A stretch of 64,000 nucleotides of DNA from Fodinibacter sp963763015 (GTDB lineage Bacteria > Actinomycetota > Actinomycetes > Actinomycetales > Dermatophilaceae), in NCBI GenBank assembly GCA_963763015.1, contig CAVXML010000013.1:62001-126000 (forward strand), in the 5' to 3' direction. The notes beneath the pieces are model-generated. The model saw only the letters and a list, made by a program, of their open reading frames with translations. It was not told where the DNA came from and ran no database searches. This document shows, piece after piece, positions 16,159 through 24,625 of the stretch. How positions within the stretch are numbered: position 1 is the stretch's first letter; every line of letters begins with the position of its first letter. Position numbers and translations under genes: made by a program.

Positions 16159-18054
16159 ATGCCTGTCTCCCACCGCGTCGATCTCCGCAACGTCGCCATC
16201 GTCGCCCACGTCGACCATGGCAAGACGACGCTGGTCGACAAGATGCTGTGGCAGTCGGGGGCGTTCGGGGAGCACGACCACATCGCCGAGCGGGCCATGG
16301 ACAGCGGCGACCTCGAGCGCGAGAAGGGCATCACCATCCTCGCGAAGAACACGGCGGTGCGGTACGCCGGCAAGGCGGCCGTCGACGCCGGGGTCGCCGA
16401 GGGGATGACGATCAACATCATCGACACCCCCGGCCACGCCGACTTCGGCGGCGAGGTGGAGCGGGGGCTCTCCATGGTCGACGGAGTGGTGCTGCTCGTC
16501 GACGCGAGCGAGGGACCCCTGCCCCAGACCCGGTTCGTGCTCCGCAAGGCGCTCGCCCTCCAGATGCCCGTCGTCCTGTGCATCAACAAGGTCGACCGTC
16601 CCGACGCCCGGATCGGCGAGGTCGTCGACGAGGTCTACGAGCTGTTCATGGACCTCCTCGAGGACGTCGAGCACCACCAGGACCAGCTCGAGTTCCCCAT
16701 CGTCTACACGTCCGCGAAGGCGGGGCGGGCCTCACTGACCCGACCGGCCGACGGCGGCCTGCCCGACGCCGACGACCTCGAGCCGCTGTTCCGCACCATC
16801 ATCGAGACCATCCCGGCACCGGTCTACGACCCGGAGGCACCGCTCCAGGCGCACGTGACCAACCTGGACGCCTCCAACTTCCTCGGCCGCCTGGCCCTCC
16901 TGCGGGTGCACAACGGCACGATCCGCAAGGGGCAGCAGGTTGCCTGGTGCCGGCGGAACGGGACCGTCGAGCGGGTCAAGGTCACCGAGCTGCTCATGAC
17001 CGACGCCCTCGAGCGTCGGCCCGCCGAGCAGGCGGGACCCGGAGACATCATCGCCGTGGCCGGCATCCCGGAGATCACCATCGGGGAGACGCTCGCCGAT
17101 GCCGAGGACCCCCGCCCGCTCCCGCTCATCACCGTCGACGAGCCGGCGATCTCGATGACGATCGGGATCAACACCAGCCCGATGGCCGGTCGGGTCAAGG
17201 GCGCGAAGGTCACGGCCCGGCTCGTCAAGGAGCGTCTGGACCGCGAGCTGGTGGGCAACGTGTCGATGCGCGTGCTCCCCACCGAGCGGCCGGACGCCTG
17301 GGAGGTGCAGGGCCGGGGAGAGCTGGCACTGGCCATCCTCGTCGAGCAGATGCGCCGCGAGGGCTACGAGCTGACGGTCGGCAAGCCGGAGGTGGTCACC
17401 CGGGTCATCGACGGCGCGGTCCACGAGCCCGTCGAGCGGCTCACCATCGACAGCCCGGAGGAGTACCTCGGGGCGATCACGCAGCTGCTGGCCGCCCGCA
17501 AGGGCCGCATGGAGCAGATGACCAACCACGGCACCGGGTGGGTCCGCATGGAGTTCCTCGTGCCCGCGCGGGGGCTCATCGGCTTCCGGACCCAGTTCCT
17601 CACCGAGACGCGCGGGACCGGCATCGCCCACCACGTGTTCGAGGGCTACGAGCGCTGGTTCGGCGACATCTCCACCCGGGTCAGCGGCTCGCTGGTGGCC
17701 GACCGGGCCGGGGCCGCCACGGCCTACGCGATGGCGAACATCCAGGAGCGCGGCAGCCTCTTCGTCCCGCCCACGACCGAGGTCTACGAGGGCATGATCA
17801 TCGGCGAGAACTCTCGCGCCGACGACATGGACGTCAACATCACCAAGGAGAAGAAGCTCACGAACGTGCGCTCCTCCGGAGCCGACGTCCTGGAGCGCCT
17901 CGCCCCGCCGCGCACCCTGTCCCTCGAGCAGTCGCTGGAGTTCTGCCGGGAGGACGAGTGCGTCGAGGTGACGCCCGAGGGCATCCGGATCCGCAAGGTG
18001 GAGCTCGACCAGACCCTGCGCGCCCGCGCCGCCGCCCGGGCGAGGAAGGGCTGA
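16159..18054 (+). CDS. typA: Ribosome-associated GTPase TypA/BipA
   Basis: Translational GTPase of 631 residues acting on the ribosome, linked to assembly and stress adaptation. G1 AHVDHGKTT is at 16-24, the switch II motif DTPGHADFG at 89-97 and G4 NKVD at 143-146. The BipA-specific C-terminal blocks GEL-, YEGMIIGENSRADDMDVN and TNVRSSG are present. ATG 16159 gives the standard N-terminus RVDLRNVAIVAHVDHG; upstream in-frame codons are unconserved. It is followed after 5 nt by the solute-binding protein gene and so probably co-transcribed with the mshB group. Confidence 0.96.
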   Translation: MPVSHRVDLRNVAIVAHVDHGKTTLVDKMLWQSGAFGEHDHIAERAMDSGDLEREKGITILAKNTAVRYAGKAAVDAGVAEGMTINIIDTPGHADFGGEVERGLSMVDGVVLLVDASEGPLPQTRFVLRKALALQMPVVLCINKVDRPDARIGEVVDEVYELFMDLLEDVEHHQDQLEFPIVYTSAKAGRASLTRPADGGLPDADDLEPLFRTIIETIPAPVYDPEAPLQAHVTNLDASNFLGRLALLRVHNGTIRKGQQVAWCRRNGTVERVKVTELLMTDALERRPAEQAGPGDIIAVAGIPEITIGETLADAEDPRPLPLITVDEPAISMTIGINTSPMAGRVKGAKVTARLVKERLDRELVGNVSMRVLPTERPDAWEVQGRGELALAILVEQMRREGYELTVGKPEVVTRVIDGAVHEPVERLTIDSPEEYLGAITQLLAARKGRMEQMTNHGTGWVRMEFLVPARGLIGFRTQFLTETRGTGIAHHVFEGYERWFGDISTRVSGSLVADRAGAATAYAMANIQERGSLFVPPTTEVYEGMIIGENSRADDMDVNITKEKKLTNVRSSGADVLERLAPPRTLSLEQSLEFCREDECVEVTPEGIRIRKVELDQTLRARAAARARKG

Positions 18055-18059
18055 GCCGG

Positions 18060-20129
18060 GTGGCCGAGCACGACCCGGGCACGACCAGCCCCGAGCCGAC
18101 TCCCGAGACCACCGGCGGACCCCAGCCGGAGGCGCCCCCGGAGACGCGCGCGAGCCGGTCGGCCAGCCGCGGCGCCAGGAGCAGGGGCAGGAGCAGAGGC
18201 AGAGCCGGAGGCAGGACGGCCGCGAGGCCCCGCGGCAAGGCCGGGGGCAAGCCGGCCAGCGGGCCCGCGGGGCGGGAGCGTCGCGACGGCTCCGGCACCG
18301 AGCAGACGGGGGCGAGCCGGACGAGCCGCCGTGGTCGGCGCCGCAGGGGGCGCCACCGACCGCTGCTCGCCGTCCTCCTCGGCTCGCTGATCATGGTCTC
18401 GCTCGGCGTCGCCGGGGTGGTCCTCCTCGGGGGCAGCGCCCCGCCGGACCCGGAGAAGGCCACCCCCACCTCGGTGGTCGGCGACCGGGTCGACGCCTCC
18501 GGCGGCACGCTGCACGCCGCCTCGCTGGGGCCGGTCGCGACGTGGGACCCACAGCGCATCGCCTCGCGCGACGACATGGCGTTCGCCGGGAGGGTCTTCG
18601 CCCGCACGCTCACCGCCTACGCCCCGAGCACCGACCCGGACGCCCAGGCCCGCCTCGTGGGTGACCTGGCGACGGACACCGGCACGCCGAGCAAGGACCT
18701 GCGGACCTGGTCGTTCACGCTCCGGGAGGGCGTCGCGTGGCAGGACGGCAGCCCGGTCACCTGTGCCGACGTCGCCTACGGGATCTCGCGCACCTTTGCC
18801 ACCAAGGTGGTGGCCGGTGGCCCCACCGACGCGCTCGCCGTGCTCGCCATCCCGCGCCAGATGGACGGCAGCAGCATCTACCCCGGCCCGTACGCCACCG
18901 GCGCTGCGGCGGACGCTGCGCAGGCTGCCTTCGACAAGGCCGTCGCGTGCAAGGGGAACACCATCACGTTCACCCTCAGCGCCCCGCTCAGCGACTTCAA
19001 CGAGCTCGTCACCCAGCCGGCCTTCGGACCGGTCAAGGAGTCGGCCGACCGGGGCGGGGACGGTGGCTACGACATCTTCTCGGCCGGCCCGTACATGCTG
19101 CAGGGCGCCTGGGAAGCCGGCGAGGGCGGCACCTTCGTGCGCAACCCGCACTGGAACCGGACGAGCGACCCGGTGCGTCGGGCCCACCCAGACCGGATCC
19201 GCTACCAGGAGGGCCTCGACACCCAGGCGGTCGCCCAGCAGGTCATGGCCGACGGCGACACCGGGCGGCTCAGCGTCTCGCTCGGGTCGGCTCCCCCCGC
19301 GATCCAACAGCACATCACCGCCGTCCAGAGCCTGGAGGAGCGCTCGGTCAACCCGCGGACGGGCGTCGTCGACTACCTCGTCCCGAACACCAAGAGCCCG
19401 GTGTTCAAGAACGAGACCGTGCGCCGCGCCCTGGCGGCGGCCACCAACCGCGACGCCTACGTCACCGCCATCGGCGGAGCCACGGCTGCGGACCCCGCGC
19501 TGTCCCTCATCCCACGCTCGCTCCCGGCCGCCCATGACTCGGACCCGCTGGGCACCGGTACCAAGGGTGACCCCGTGCGTGCCAAGGCCCTCCTCGCCGA
19601 GGCCAAGCTCCCGGAGCCGGTGAGGTTCACCATCGCCTACCGGTCGACCCCCACGTCGGACAAGGCGATCGCCGCCCTCGTGGCCGGATGGCGGCTGGCC
19701 GGGTTCGACCCGCAGACCCGACCCATCGCCGACGACTACTTCACGGCGATCAGTGACCCGAAGGTCGCAGGCGAGGTCGACGTGTTCTGGTCGAACTGGG
19801 CGCCCGCGTGGGCCTCCGCCTCCACGGTCCTGCCACCGCTGTTCGACAGCTCCATCAACATCACCGCCGCCGGGCCGGGGCGGGACTACGGCTACTGGAC
19901 GGACCCGAAGCTGAACGCCCGGATGGCCCAGATCTCGGCGACGCCCGACCGTGCCGAGCGCGAGAAGGCCTGGGCAGAGGTGGACGCCTCCCTCCTGGGG
20001 CGTGGCGCGTACATCGGACTGGCCGAGCGCCGGGCGCTCTACATCGCCGGGTCCGACGTCAGGAACCTGTCCGCCAACATCGTGAGCGGTGGCGTCGTCG
20101 AGTTCGCCGACATCGCGGTCGTCCGGTGA
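18060..20129 (+). CDS. Membrane-anchored ABC-type solute-binding protein with Arg-rich N-terminus
   Basis: Protein of 689 residues. Residues 1-100 are a Pro/Thr then Arg/Gly/Ser-rich tail (runs such as RSRGRSRGRAGGR and RRGRRRRGRHR). Residues 101-124 form one transmembrane helix, and from about 135 onwards there is an SBP_bac_5 domain (WSFTLREGVAWQDGSPVTCADV). The usual lipoprotein signal is replaced by an N-in membrane anchor. No permease or ATPase is adjacent; this orphan arrangement next to typA and mshB is familiar from other actinobacteria. GTG 18060 is chosen because it is the first start after the typA stop. Ligand is unknown. Confidence 0.85.
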   Translation: MAEHDPGTTSPEPTPETTGGPQPEAPPETRASRSASRGARSRGRSRGRAGGRTAARPRGKAGGKPASGPAGRERRDGSGTEQTGASRTSRRGRRRRGRHRPLLAVLLGSLIMVSLGVAGVVLLGGSAPPDPEKATPTSVVGDRVDASGGTLHAASLGPVATWDPQRIASRDDMAFAGRVFARTLTAYAPSTDPDAQARLVGDLATDTGTPSKDLRTWSFTLREGVAWQDGSPVTCADVAYGISRTFATKVVAGGPTDALAVLAIPRQMDGSSIYPGPYATGAAADAAQAAFDKAVACKGNTITFTLSAPLSDFNELVTQPAFGPVKESADRGGDGGYDIFSAGPYMLQGAWEAGEGGTFVRNPHWNRTSDPVRRAHPDRIRYQEGLDTQAVAQQVMADGDTGRLSVSLGSAPPAIQQHITAVQSLEERSVNPRTGVVDYLVPNTKSPVFKNETVRRALAAATNRDAYVTAIGGATAADPALSLIPRSLPAAHDSDPLGTGTKGDPVRAKALLAEAKLPEPVRFTIAYRSTPTSDKAIAALVAGWRLAGFDPQTRPIADDYFTAISDPKVAGEVDVFWSNWAPAWASASTVLPPLFDSSINITAAGPGRDYGYWTDPKLNARMAQISATPDRAEREKAWAEVDASLLGRGAYIGLAERRALYIAGSDVRNLSANIVSGGVVEFADIAVVR

Positions 20130-21001
20130 CGGGCCTGCTCGACGGGCTCCCGCTGCCCGCCCGAGCTCCGCGCCTCCTGTTCGTGCACGCTCACCCGGAC
20201 GACGAGACACTCGCCACCGGGGTCGCGATCGCCCACCACGTCGCCCGCGGGGACGACGTCCACGTCCTGACGTGCACGCTCGGTGAGGAGGGCGAGGTCA
20301 TCCCGCCGCACCTCGCGCACCTCGAGGGCGCCGTGGGCGAGCCCTTGGCCGGCCACCGCCGCGAGGAGCTGCGCGCCGCGATGGAGGTCCTCGGCGTGAC
20401 CCATCACCTCCTGACGGCCGAGGAACCGCAGGGCGTCCCGGCGTACCGGGACTCCGGCATGGCCGGGTCGCCCGCCGCGGGGCACCCACGAGCCTGGGCC
20501 GGCACGGACCTCGCGGAGGCGGCGGCCGCAGTTCGCGCGGTCGTCGACGAGGTCCGGCCCGACGCCGTCGTCACGTACGACGCGACGGGCGGCTACCGGC
20601 ATCCGGACCACGTGCGCACGCACGAGGCCACCTGCCGAGCCGTCGCCGCCTCGGCCGATGCACCCGCGCTGTATGCCGTGTACACGCCACTGTCCTGGGC
20701 CGTGGAGGACCGCAGGTGGCTGGCCGAGCACGTCCCTGCGGGACGTGGGCTGGTCGTCCCCGGGTTCGACGACCCGTACCCGTCGTCGGTCGTGCCCGAC
20801 GAGGTCGTCACGCACCGGGTCATCGACCCCACGGTCGTCCCGGTCCAGGTGCGTGCCCTGCGGTTCCACGAGACGCAGGTCGTCGTCGGCGACGGGTGGT
20901 ATGCCTTGTCCAACCACGTCGTCTCACGGCTCTCCGGCCGGGAGGGCTACGCCCGCATCGACGCGGCGACCGGCCGACCGCTGAGCGAGGGGGCAGTGTG
21001 A
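20126..21001 (+). CDS. mshB: Mycothiol biosynthesis GlcNAc-Ins deacetylase
   Basis: Zinc deacetylase of 291 residues that removes the acetyl group from GlcNAc-inositol, the step before cysteine ligation in mycothiol synthesis. AHPDDE is at 22-27 and the third-ligand motif RHPDH at 158-162. The insert PAYRDSGMAGSPAAGHP is typical of MshB rather than Mca. GTG 20126 overlaps the upstream stop (GTGA). The neighbours typA, solute-binding protein and flavin reductase match a recurring actinobacterial mshB context. Confidence 0.9.
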   Translation: MTGLLDGLPLPARAPRLLFVHAHPDDETLATGVAIAHHVARGDDVHVLTCTLGEEGEVIPPHLAHLEGAVGEPLAGHRREELRAAMEVLGVTHHLLTAEEPQGVPAYRDSGMAGSPAAGHPRAWAGTDLAEAAAAVRAVVDEVRPDAVVTYDATGGYRHPDHVRTHEATCRAVAASADAPALYAVYTPLSWAVEDRRWLAEHVPAGRGLVVPGFDDPYPSSVVPDEVVTHRVIDPTVVPVQVRALRFHETQVVVGDGWYALSNHVVSRLSGREGYARIDAATGRPLSEGAV

Positions 21002-21495
21002 CCGACGAGTCGCTGAACCCCGCTCGCTTCCGCCTGGCCATGGGCCGGCTCGTCGGTGGCGTCAGCGTGCTCACCACGGTCGCCTCGGGACACGACCACG
21101 CGATGACCGCCGACACCCTCACCTCGGTGTCGCTGGAGCCGCTGCTCGTGCTCGTGTGTGTCGAGTACGAGACCCGGTGGCACGACGCGGTGGTCGAGGC
21201 GGGAGTGTTCGGGGCGAGCGTGCTCGCAGCGGACCAGCGGCCCTTGTCGCAGTGGTTCGCCACCCGGGGGCGACCGCTGCACGGTCAGCTCGACCGCGCC
21301 CCCCACCACCGCGGGGAGCACACCGGCGTCGCCCTCCTGGACGGCGCCCTCATGCACCTCGAATGTCGGACGTCCGCCGTCCATCCGGGAGGGGACCATG
21401 CGATCGTCGTTGCCGACGTCCTCTCCATCTCACTGCCTGACACCGTGGGGCCGGCCCTGGTCCACTTCAGAGGACGCTACGGGAGCATCGCATGA
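20998..21495 (+). CDS. Flavin reductase-like domain protein
   Basis: FMN-binding split-barrel protein of 165 residues of the flavin reductase/DIM6 type. The N-terminus FRLAMGRLVGGVSVLTT and the TADTLTSVSLEPLLVLVCVE block form the flavin site; GVFGASVLAADQ and the late HFRGRYGSIA end are family-like. Such proteins supply reduced flavin or act as flavin-dependent reductases. GTG 20998 overlaps the mshB stop by 4 nt, so the two are coupled. Partner monooxygenase not seen. Confidence 0.85.
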   Translation: MTDESLNPARFRLAMGRLVGGVSVLTTVASGHDHAMTADTLTSVSLEPLLVLVCVEYETRWHDAVVEAGVFGASVLAADQRPLSQWFATRGRPLHGQLDRAPHHRGEHTGVALLDGALMHLECRTSAVHPGGDHAIVVADVLSISLPDTVGPALVHFRGRYGSIA

Positions 21496-23219
21496 CCCTC
21501 GAGAGCCTGTACGACCACACCGAGTGGGAGGAGCCGCCCGTGCGCGGCCGTCGCCGCCGACCGCTCGTCGTCGCACTCGTGCTCCTCGCGCTGCTCATCC
21601 TCTACGTCGTCGTGGCGGTCTGGTTCGGCGGCCGGGTCCCCGGTGGCACCACGGTCGCCGGCGTCGCCGTTGGGGGGATGAGCCGTGACGAGGCCCGAAC
21701 CACGCTCACCGCTTCGCTCGGGGAGCGTGCCGCGCAGCCACTCGTGCTCGCCTCCCCCGCGGGGGAGGTCGAGACGAGTGCCAAGGCGCTGGGCCTGGGG
21801 GTCGACGTCGACGCGTCGCTCGACGGCCTCGTGGGGTTCTCGCTGTCGCCCGTCGCCATGTGGCACCACCTGGTCGGCGGGGCGGACGAGCCGGCCGCGG
21901 TGACCGTCGACGAGGCTGCGTTCGGCGCCGCCCTCGACAAGGCACGAGCAGAGCTCGACGCGGAACCGGTCGAGGGGTCGATCTCGGTCGCCAAGGGCAC
22001 GGTCAGCCTCACCGAGCCAGTCACGGGCACGCGGACCGACGTGGAGGGCACCGCCGAGGCGGTCCGCCGCTGGTGGCCCTCGGAGAGCAGGGTCGACGTC
22101 GTGGCCTCCCGCCTCGAGCCGGTGGTCTCGGCGGCCGAGCTGGCCCGGGTCCGGAACGAGTTCGCCGACCGCGCGGTCTCGGCGCCCGTGACGGTCAGCG
22201 CCGGGGGGAAGTCCTTCGAGCTGACCCCCGCGCAGTTCGGTCCGGCCGTGGTGCTCACGGCGGATGACTCCGGCCGGATCACGCCTCGGCCCGACGAGAA
22301 GAAGCTGACCGAGATCGTCCACGCCGCGGCCAGGAAGTCCGGCGCCGAGGTTGCGGCCAAGGATGCCGTGGTGACCTTCTCCGGCCGGACGCCGAGCGTC
22401 GCGCCCCACGTGTCCGGGGTGGCGCTCGACGACGCGTCGGTGCGCACCGAGGTGTGGAAGGCCATCGGGAGCGCGGACCGCACCGCCACGGTGGTCACCC
22501 GGGCCTCGGAGCCGACCTTCACCACCGCCCGCGCCAAGGCGACCCTGCCCAAGGAGCAGATCTCCTCCTTCACCACGTACTACAAGGCGGGTCAGCCCCG
22601 CGTCTCCAACATCAAGCTCGCCTCACGTGTCATCAACGGCACGTACGTGCCGCCGGGCGAGCAGTTCAGCATGAACGCCGTCCTCGGTCAGCGCACCGCG
22701 GCGAAGGGGTACATAGAAGCGGGCATCATCCGCGACGGCCGTGCCGCCGAGTCGCTCGGGGGCGGCATCTCCCAGGTCTCCACGACCATCTTCAACGCCG
22801 CCTTCTTCTCCGGGATGCGCCTCGACGCGTGGACCCCGCACTACTACTACATCTCCCGCTACCCCGAGGGCCGCGAGGCCACGATCTCGTGGCCCGACCT
22901 CCACAACAAGTTCACGAACGTCACCGACGGCGGGGTGCTCATCCAGGTCCGGGCCACCGACACCCAGGTCACCGTGAGCTTCTACGGCACGAAGAAGTAC
23001 GACGTCACGGCCACGAAGAGCGCGCGTCGTGACATCACCCAGCCGAAGAAGATCGTCGACGACTCGCCGACGTGCATCCCCCAGGCCCCCGTGGTCGGCT
23101 TCACCGTCGACGTGGGACGGATCCTCAAGCAGGGAGGCAAGGTGGTCAAGACCGAGAAGTACACGACGACCTACCGCCCCGAGGACGACGTGACCTGCAC
23201 CAACCCAGACCGCAGCTGA
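21492..23219 (+). CDS. VanW family membrane-anchored cell-wall protein
   Basis: Protein of 575 residues with a short cytoplasmic N-terminus, an Arg cluster at 18-23, a transmembrane helix at 24-45 and an extracytoplasmic part. The latter has two repeats of a YkuD-associated peptidoglycan-binding type (GTTVAGVAVGGMSRDEA and the later ASEPTFTTARAKATL region) and a VanW domain from about residue 345 (SRVINGTYVPPGEQFSMN, GGGISQVSTTIFNAAFFSG). VanW function is unknown beyond a link to envelope and glycopeptide response. ATG 21492 overlaps the flavin reductase stop (ATGA). It ends the coupled chain. Confidence 0.88.
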   Translation: MTLESLYDHTEWEEPPVRGRRRRPLVVALVLLALLILYVVVAVWFGGRVPGGTTVAGVAVGGMSRDEARTTLTASLGERAAQPLVLASPAGEVETSAKALGLGVDVDASLDGLVGFSLSPVAMWHHLVGGADEPAAVTVDEAAFGAALDKARAELDAEPVEGSISVAKGTVSLTEPVTGTRTDVEGTAEAVRRWWPSESRVDVVASRLEPVVSAAELARVRNEFADRAVSAPVTVSAGGKSFELTPAQFGPAVVLTADDSGRITPRPDEKKLTEIVHAAARKSGAEVAAKDAVVTFSGRTPSVAPHVSGVALDDASVRTEVWKAIGSADRTATVVTRASEPTFTTARAKATLPKEQISSFTTYYKAGQPRVSNIKLASRVINGTYVPPGEQFSMNAVLGQRTAAKGYIEAGIIRDGRAAESLGGGISQVSTTIFNAAFFSGMRLDAWTPHYYYISRYPEGREATISWPDLHNKFTNVTDGGVLIQVRATDTQVTVSFYGTKKYDVTATKSARRDITQPKKIVDDSPTCIPQAPVVGFTVDVGRILKQGGKVVKTEKYTTTYRPEDDVTCTNPDRS

Positions 23220-23234
23220 CCGCCGGCCCGGCGG
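23220..23234. terminator. Short GC stem between convergent vanW-like and acetyltransferase genes
   Basis: CCGCCGG (23220-23226) and CCGGCGG (23228-23234) form a 7-bp stem with one base between, just between two converging stop codons. No T-run, so only a weak candidate for a shared terminator. Confidence 0.3.
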
Positions 23235-23241
23235 CGCGCGG

Positions 23242-24258
23242 TCACCGCCGGCTGAGGTTGACGTACTCGTGGTGCCGTTCGAACCCGCAGCGCTCGTAGA
23301 ACCCCAGTGCGCCGGCGTTGTCGGAGTCGGTCTGGAGGTGCAGCGACAGCACGCCGCGGCTCACGGCCTCCCTCGCGAGCGCCGCGAGCACCGCGGACGC
23401 GACTCCCCGGCGCCGAACCGCAGGGGCCACCCACATGGCCGCCACACCGCCCCAGGCGTCCGCGACGCCGAGCCGGCCGATGCCCACCACGGCGCCGCGC
23501 CCGTCGAGGGCGGTCGCGAAGCCCTGCCACGGTGAGCCGGTGAGGATGGCCCGCGCGGCGACCTCGTCGACCGTCCGGTAGGACCGGTAGGCCCCGAACC
23601 ACCCATCGGTGAGCGCCTCTCCGACCTCCACCCTCACGCCCGGTGCCCGGACGTCGTCGTCCGGTCGGGCAGCCACCTGACGGGCGGACGCGGTGAGGGT
23701 GAGCGTGGGTACCCGCGCCGCGTACCCCCGCGCCAGTGCCTCTTCGGCGACCGGGTCCCTCGCCGGGTCCGACCCCAGCGGACCGGCCACGGTGAGGTTC
23801 GGGGGGAGCCGGTGCCCGGCATACCACCGCTCCACCACGTCGAGGGCGTCGGGCACCGGCAGTCCGGGGCTGCCGGAGGTGACGACCGAGTTCGCCCGCT
23901 GGGTGAACCCCCTCGAGGCGCGCAGGACCCAGTCGCCCAACCGGTCGCTGTGCATCGGGGGCCAGGCGCCCACCATGACGCGCTGGAGGTCCTCCACCGA
24001 GAGCGCGCGGTGGGGGGCGCCGCGGCGGGCAGGAGCCGGCGGGATGATCTTGGCGGCGGTCACCCGCGACCTCGGCACCCGCACCTCCCCCCTGCGGGTC
24101 GCGACGACGAGGAACTCCCCGTCGGCGTCGACCAGCTGCCCGACGACGTCGGTCAGGGTGGCACCCGAGACGGGGTCCCGGGCGTCCAGCAGGTGCCGGA
24201 CCACGACCCTCGACCCCACCCGGAGGTCGGCGTCCGGGCCGGGCTTCGAGGCCTCCAT
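23242..24258 (-). CDS. GNAT family N-acetyltransferase with N-terminal SH3-like domain
   Basis: Protein of 338 residues. Residues 10-70 look like a small beta-barrel regulatory part (VGSRVVVRHLL...GEFLVVATRRGEVRVPRSRVTAAKII). The C-terminal GNAT fold carries the acetyl-CoA loop VAPAVRRRGVASAVLAALAREA and the NAGALGFYERCGF end motif. The architecture resembles the actinobacterial MSMEG-type paired acetyltransferases; substrate unknown. ATG 24258 is preferred because a TACTAT box lies 7 nt upstream. ATG 24267 is the alternative but falls inside that box. Confidence 0.8.
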   Translation of the reverse strand: MEASKPGPDADLRVGSRVVVRHLLDARDPVSGATLTDVVGQLVDADGEFLVVATRRGEVRVPRSRVTAAKIIPPAPARRGAPHRALSVEDLQRVMVGAWPPMHSDRLGDWVLRASRGFTQRANSVVTSGSPGLPVPDALDVVERWYAGHRLPPNLTVAGPLGSDPARDPVAEEALARGYAARVPTLTLTASARQVAARPDDDVRAPGVRVEVGEALTDGWFGAYRSYRTVDEVAARAILTGSPWQGFATALDGRGAVVGIGRLGVADAWGGVAAMWVAPAVRRRGVASAVLAALAREAVSRGVLSLHLQTDSDNAGALGFYERCGFERHHEYVNLSRR

Positions 24259-24265
24259 GGCCCGC

Positions 24266-24272
24266 ATAGTAT
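24266..24272. promoter_or_regulatory. Overlapping divergent -10 boxes for fdxA and the acetyltransferase
   Basis: On the plus strand TAGTAT (24267-24272) is 7 nt before fdxA ATG 24280. On the minus strand TACTAT (24271 to 24266) is 7 nt before ATG 24258. The two boxes share five base pairs, so the polymerases cannot occupy both at once. Confidence 0.6.
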
Positions 24273-24279
24273 GTCCGCC

Positions 24280-24606
24280 ATGACGTACGTGATCGCGCAG
24301 CCCTGTGTGGACCTCAAGGACAAGGCCTGCATCGAGGAGTGCCCCGTCGACTGCATCTACGAGGGCGAGCGCAGTCTGTACATCCACCCTGACGAGTGCG
24401 TGGACTGCGGGGCGTGCGAGCCGGTCTGCCCGGTGGAGGCGATCTACTACGAGGACGACGTGCCGGAGCAGTGGGCCGAGTACTACAAGGCCAACGTCGA
24501 GTTCTTCGACGACCTCGGCAGCCCCGGCGGCGCGGCCAAGCTCGGCCTCATCCCCAAGGACCACCCGATCATCGCCGACCTCCCCCCGCAGGAGCACGCC
24601 GAGTAA
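24280..24606 (+). CDS. fdxA: Ferredoxin FdxA (7Fe type)
   Basis: Ferredoxin of 108 residues with one 3Fe-4S and one 4Fe-4S cluster, an electron carrier in the cytoplasm. The first cluster region is IAQPCVDLKDKACIEECPVDC and the second is HPDECVDCGACEPVCPVEAI, an almost family-perfect match. ATG 24280 gives the canonical MTYVIAQPC start and lies 7 nt after a TAGTAT box, so the message is probably leaderless; the ATG at 24271 overlaps that box. dapC follows after 19 nt. Confidence 0.96.
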   Translation: MTYVIAQPCVDLKDKACIEECPVDCIYEGERSLYIHPDECVDCGACEPVCPVEAIYYEDDVPEQWAEYYKANVEFFDDLGSPGGAAKLGLIPKDHPIIADLPPQEHAE

Positions 24607-24625
24607 AGGGGCAGGGCCGGACCGG

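Noticed and set aside
16248..18059. Long plus-strand frame joined to the solute-binding protein
   Set aside because: The first 604 codons are out of frame with typA and unconserved; the real gene starts after the typA stop at 18060.
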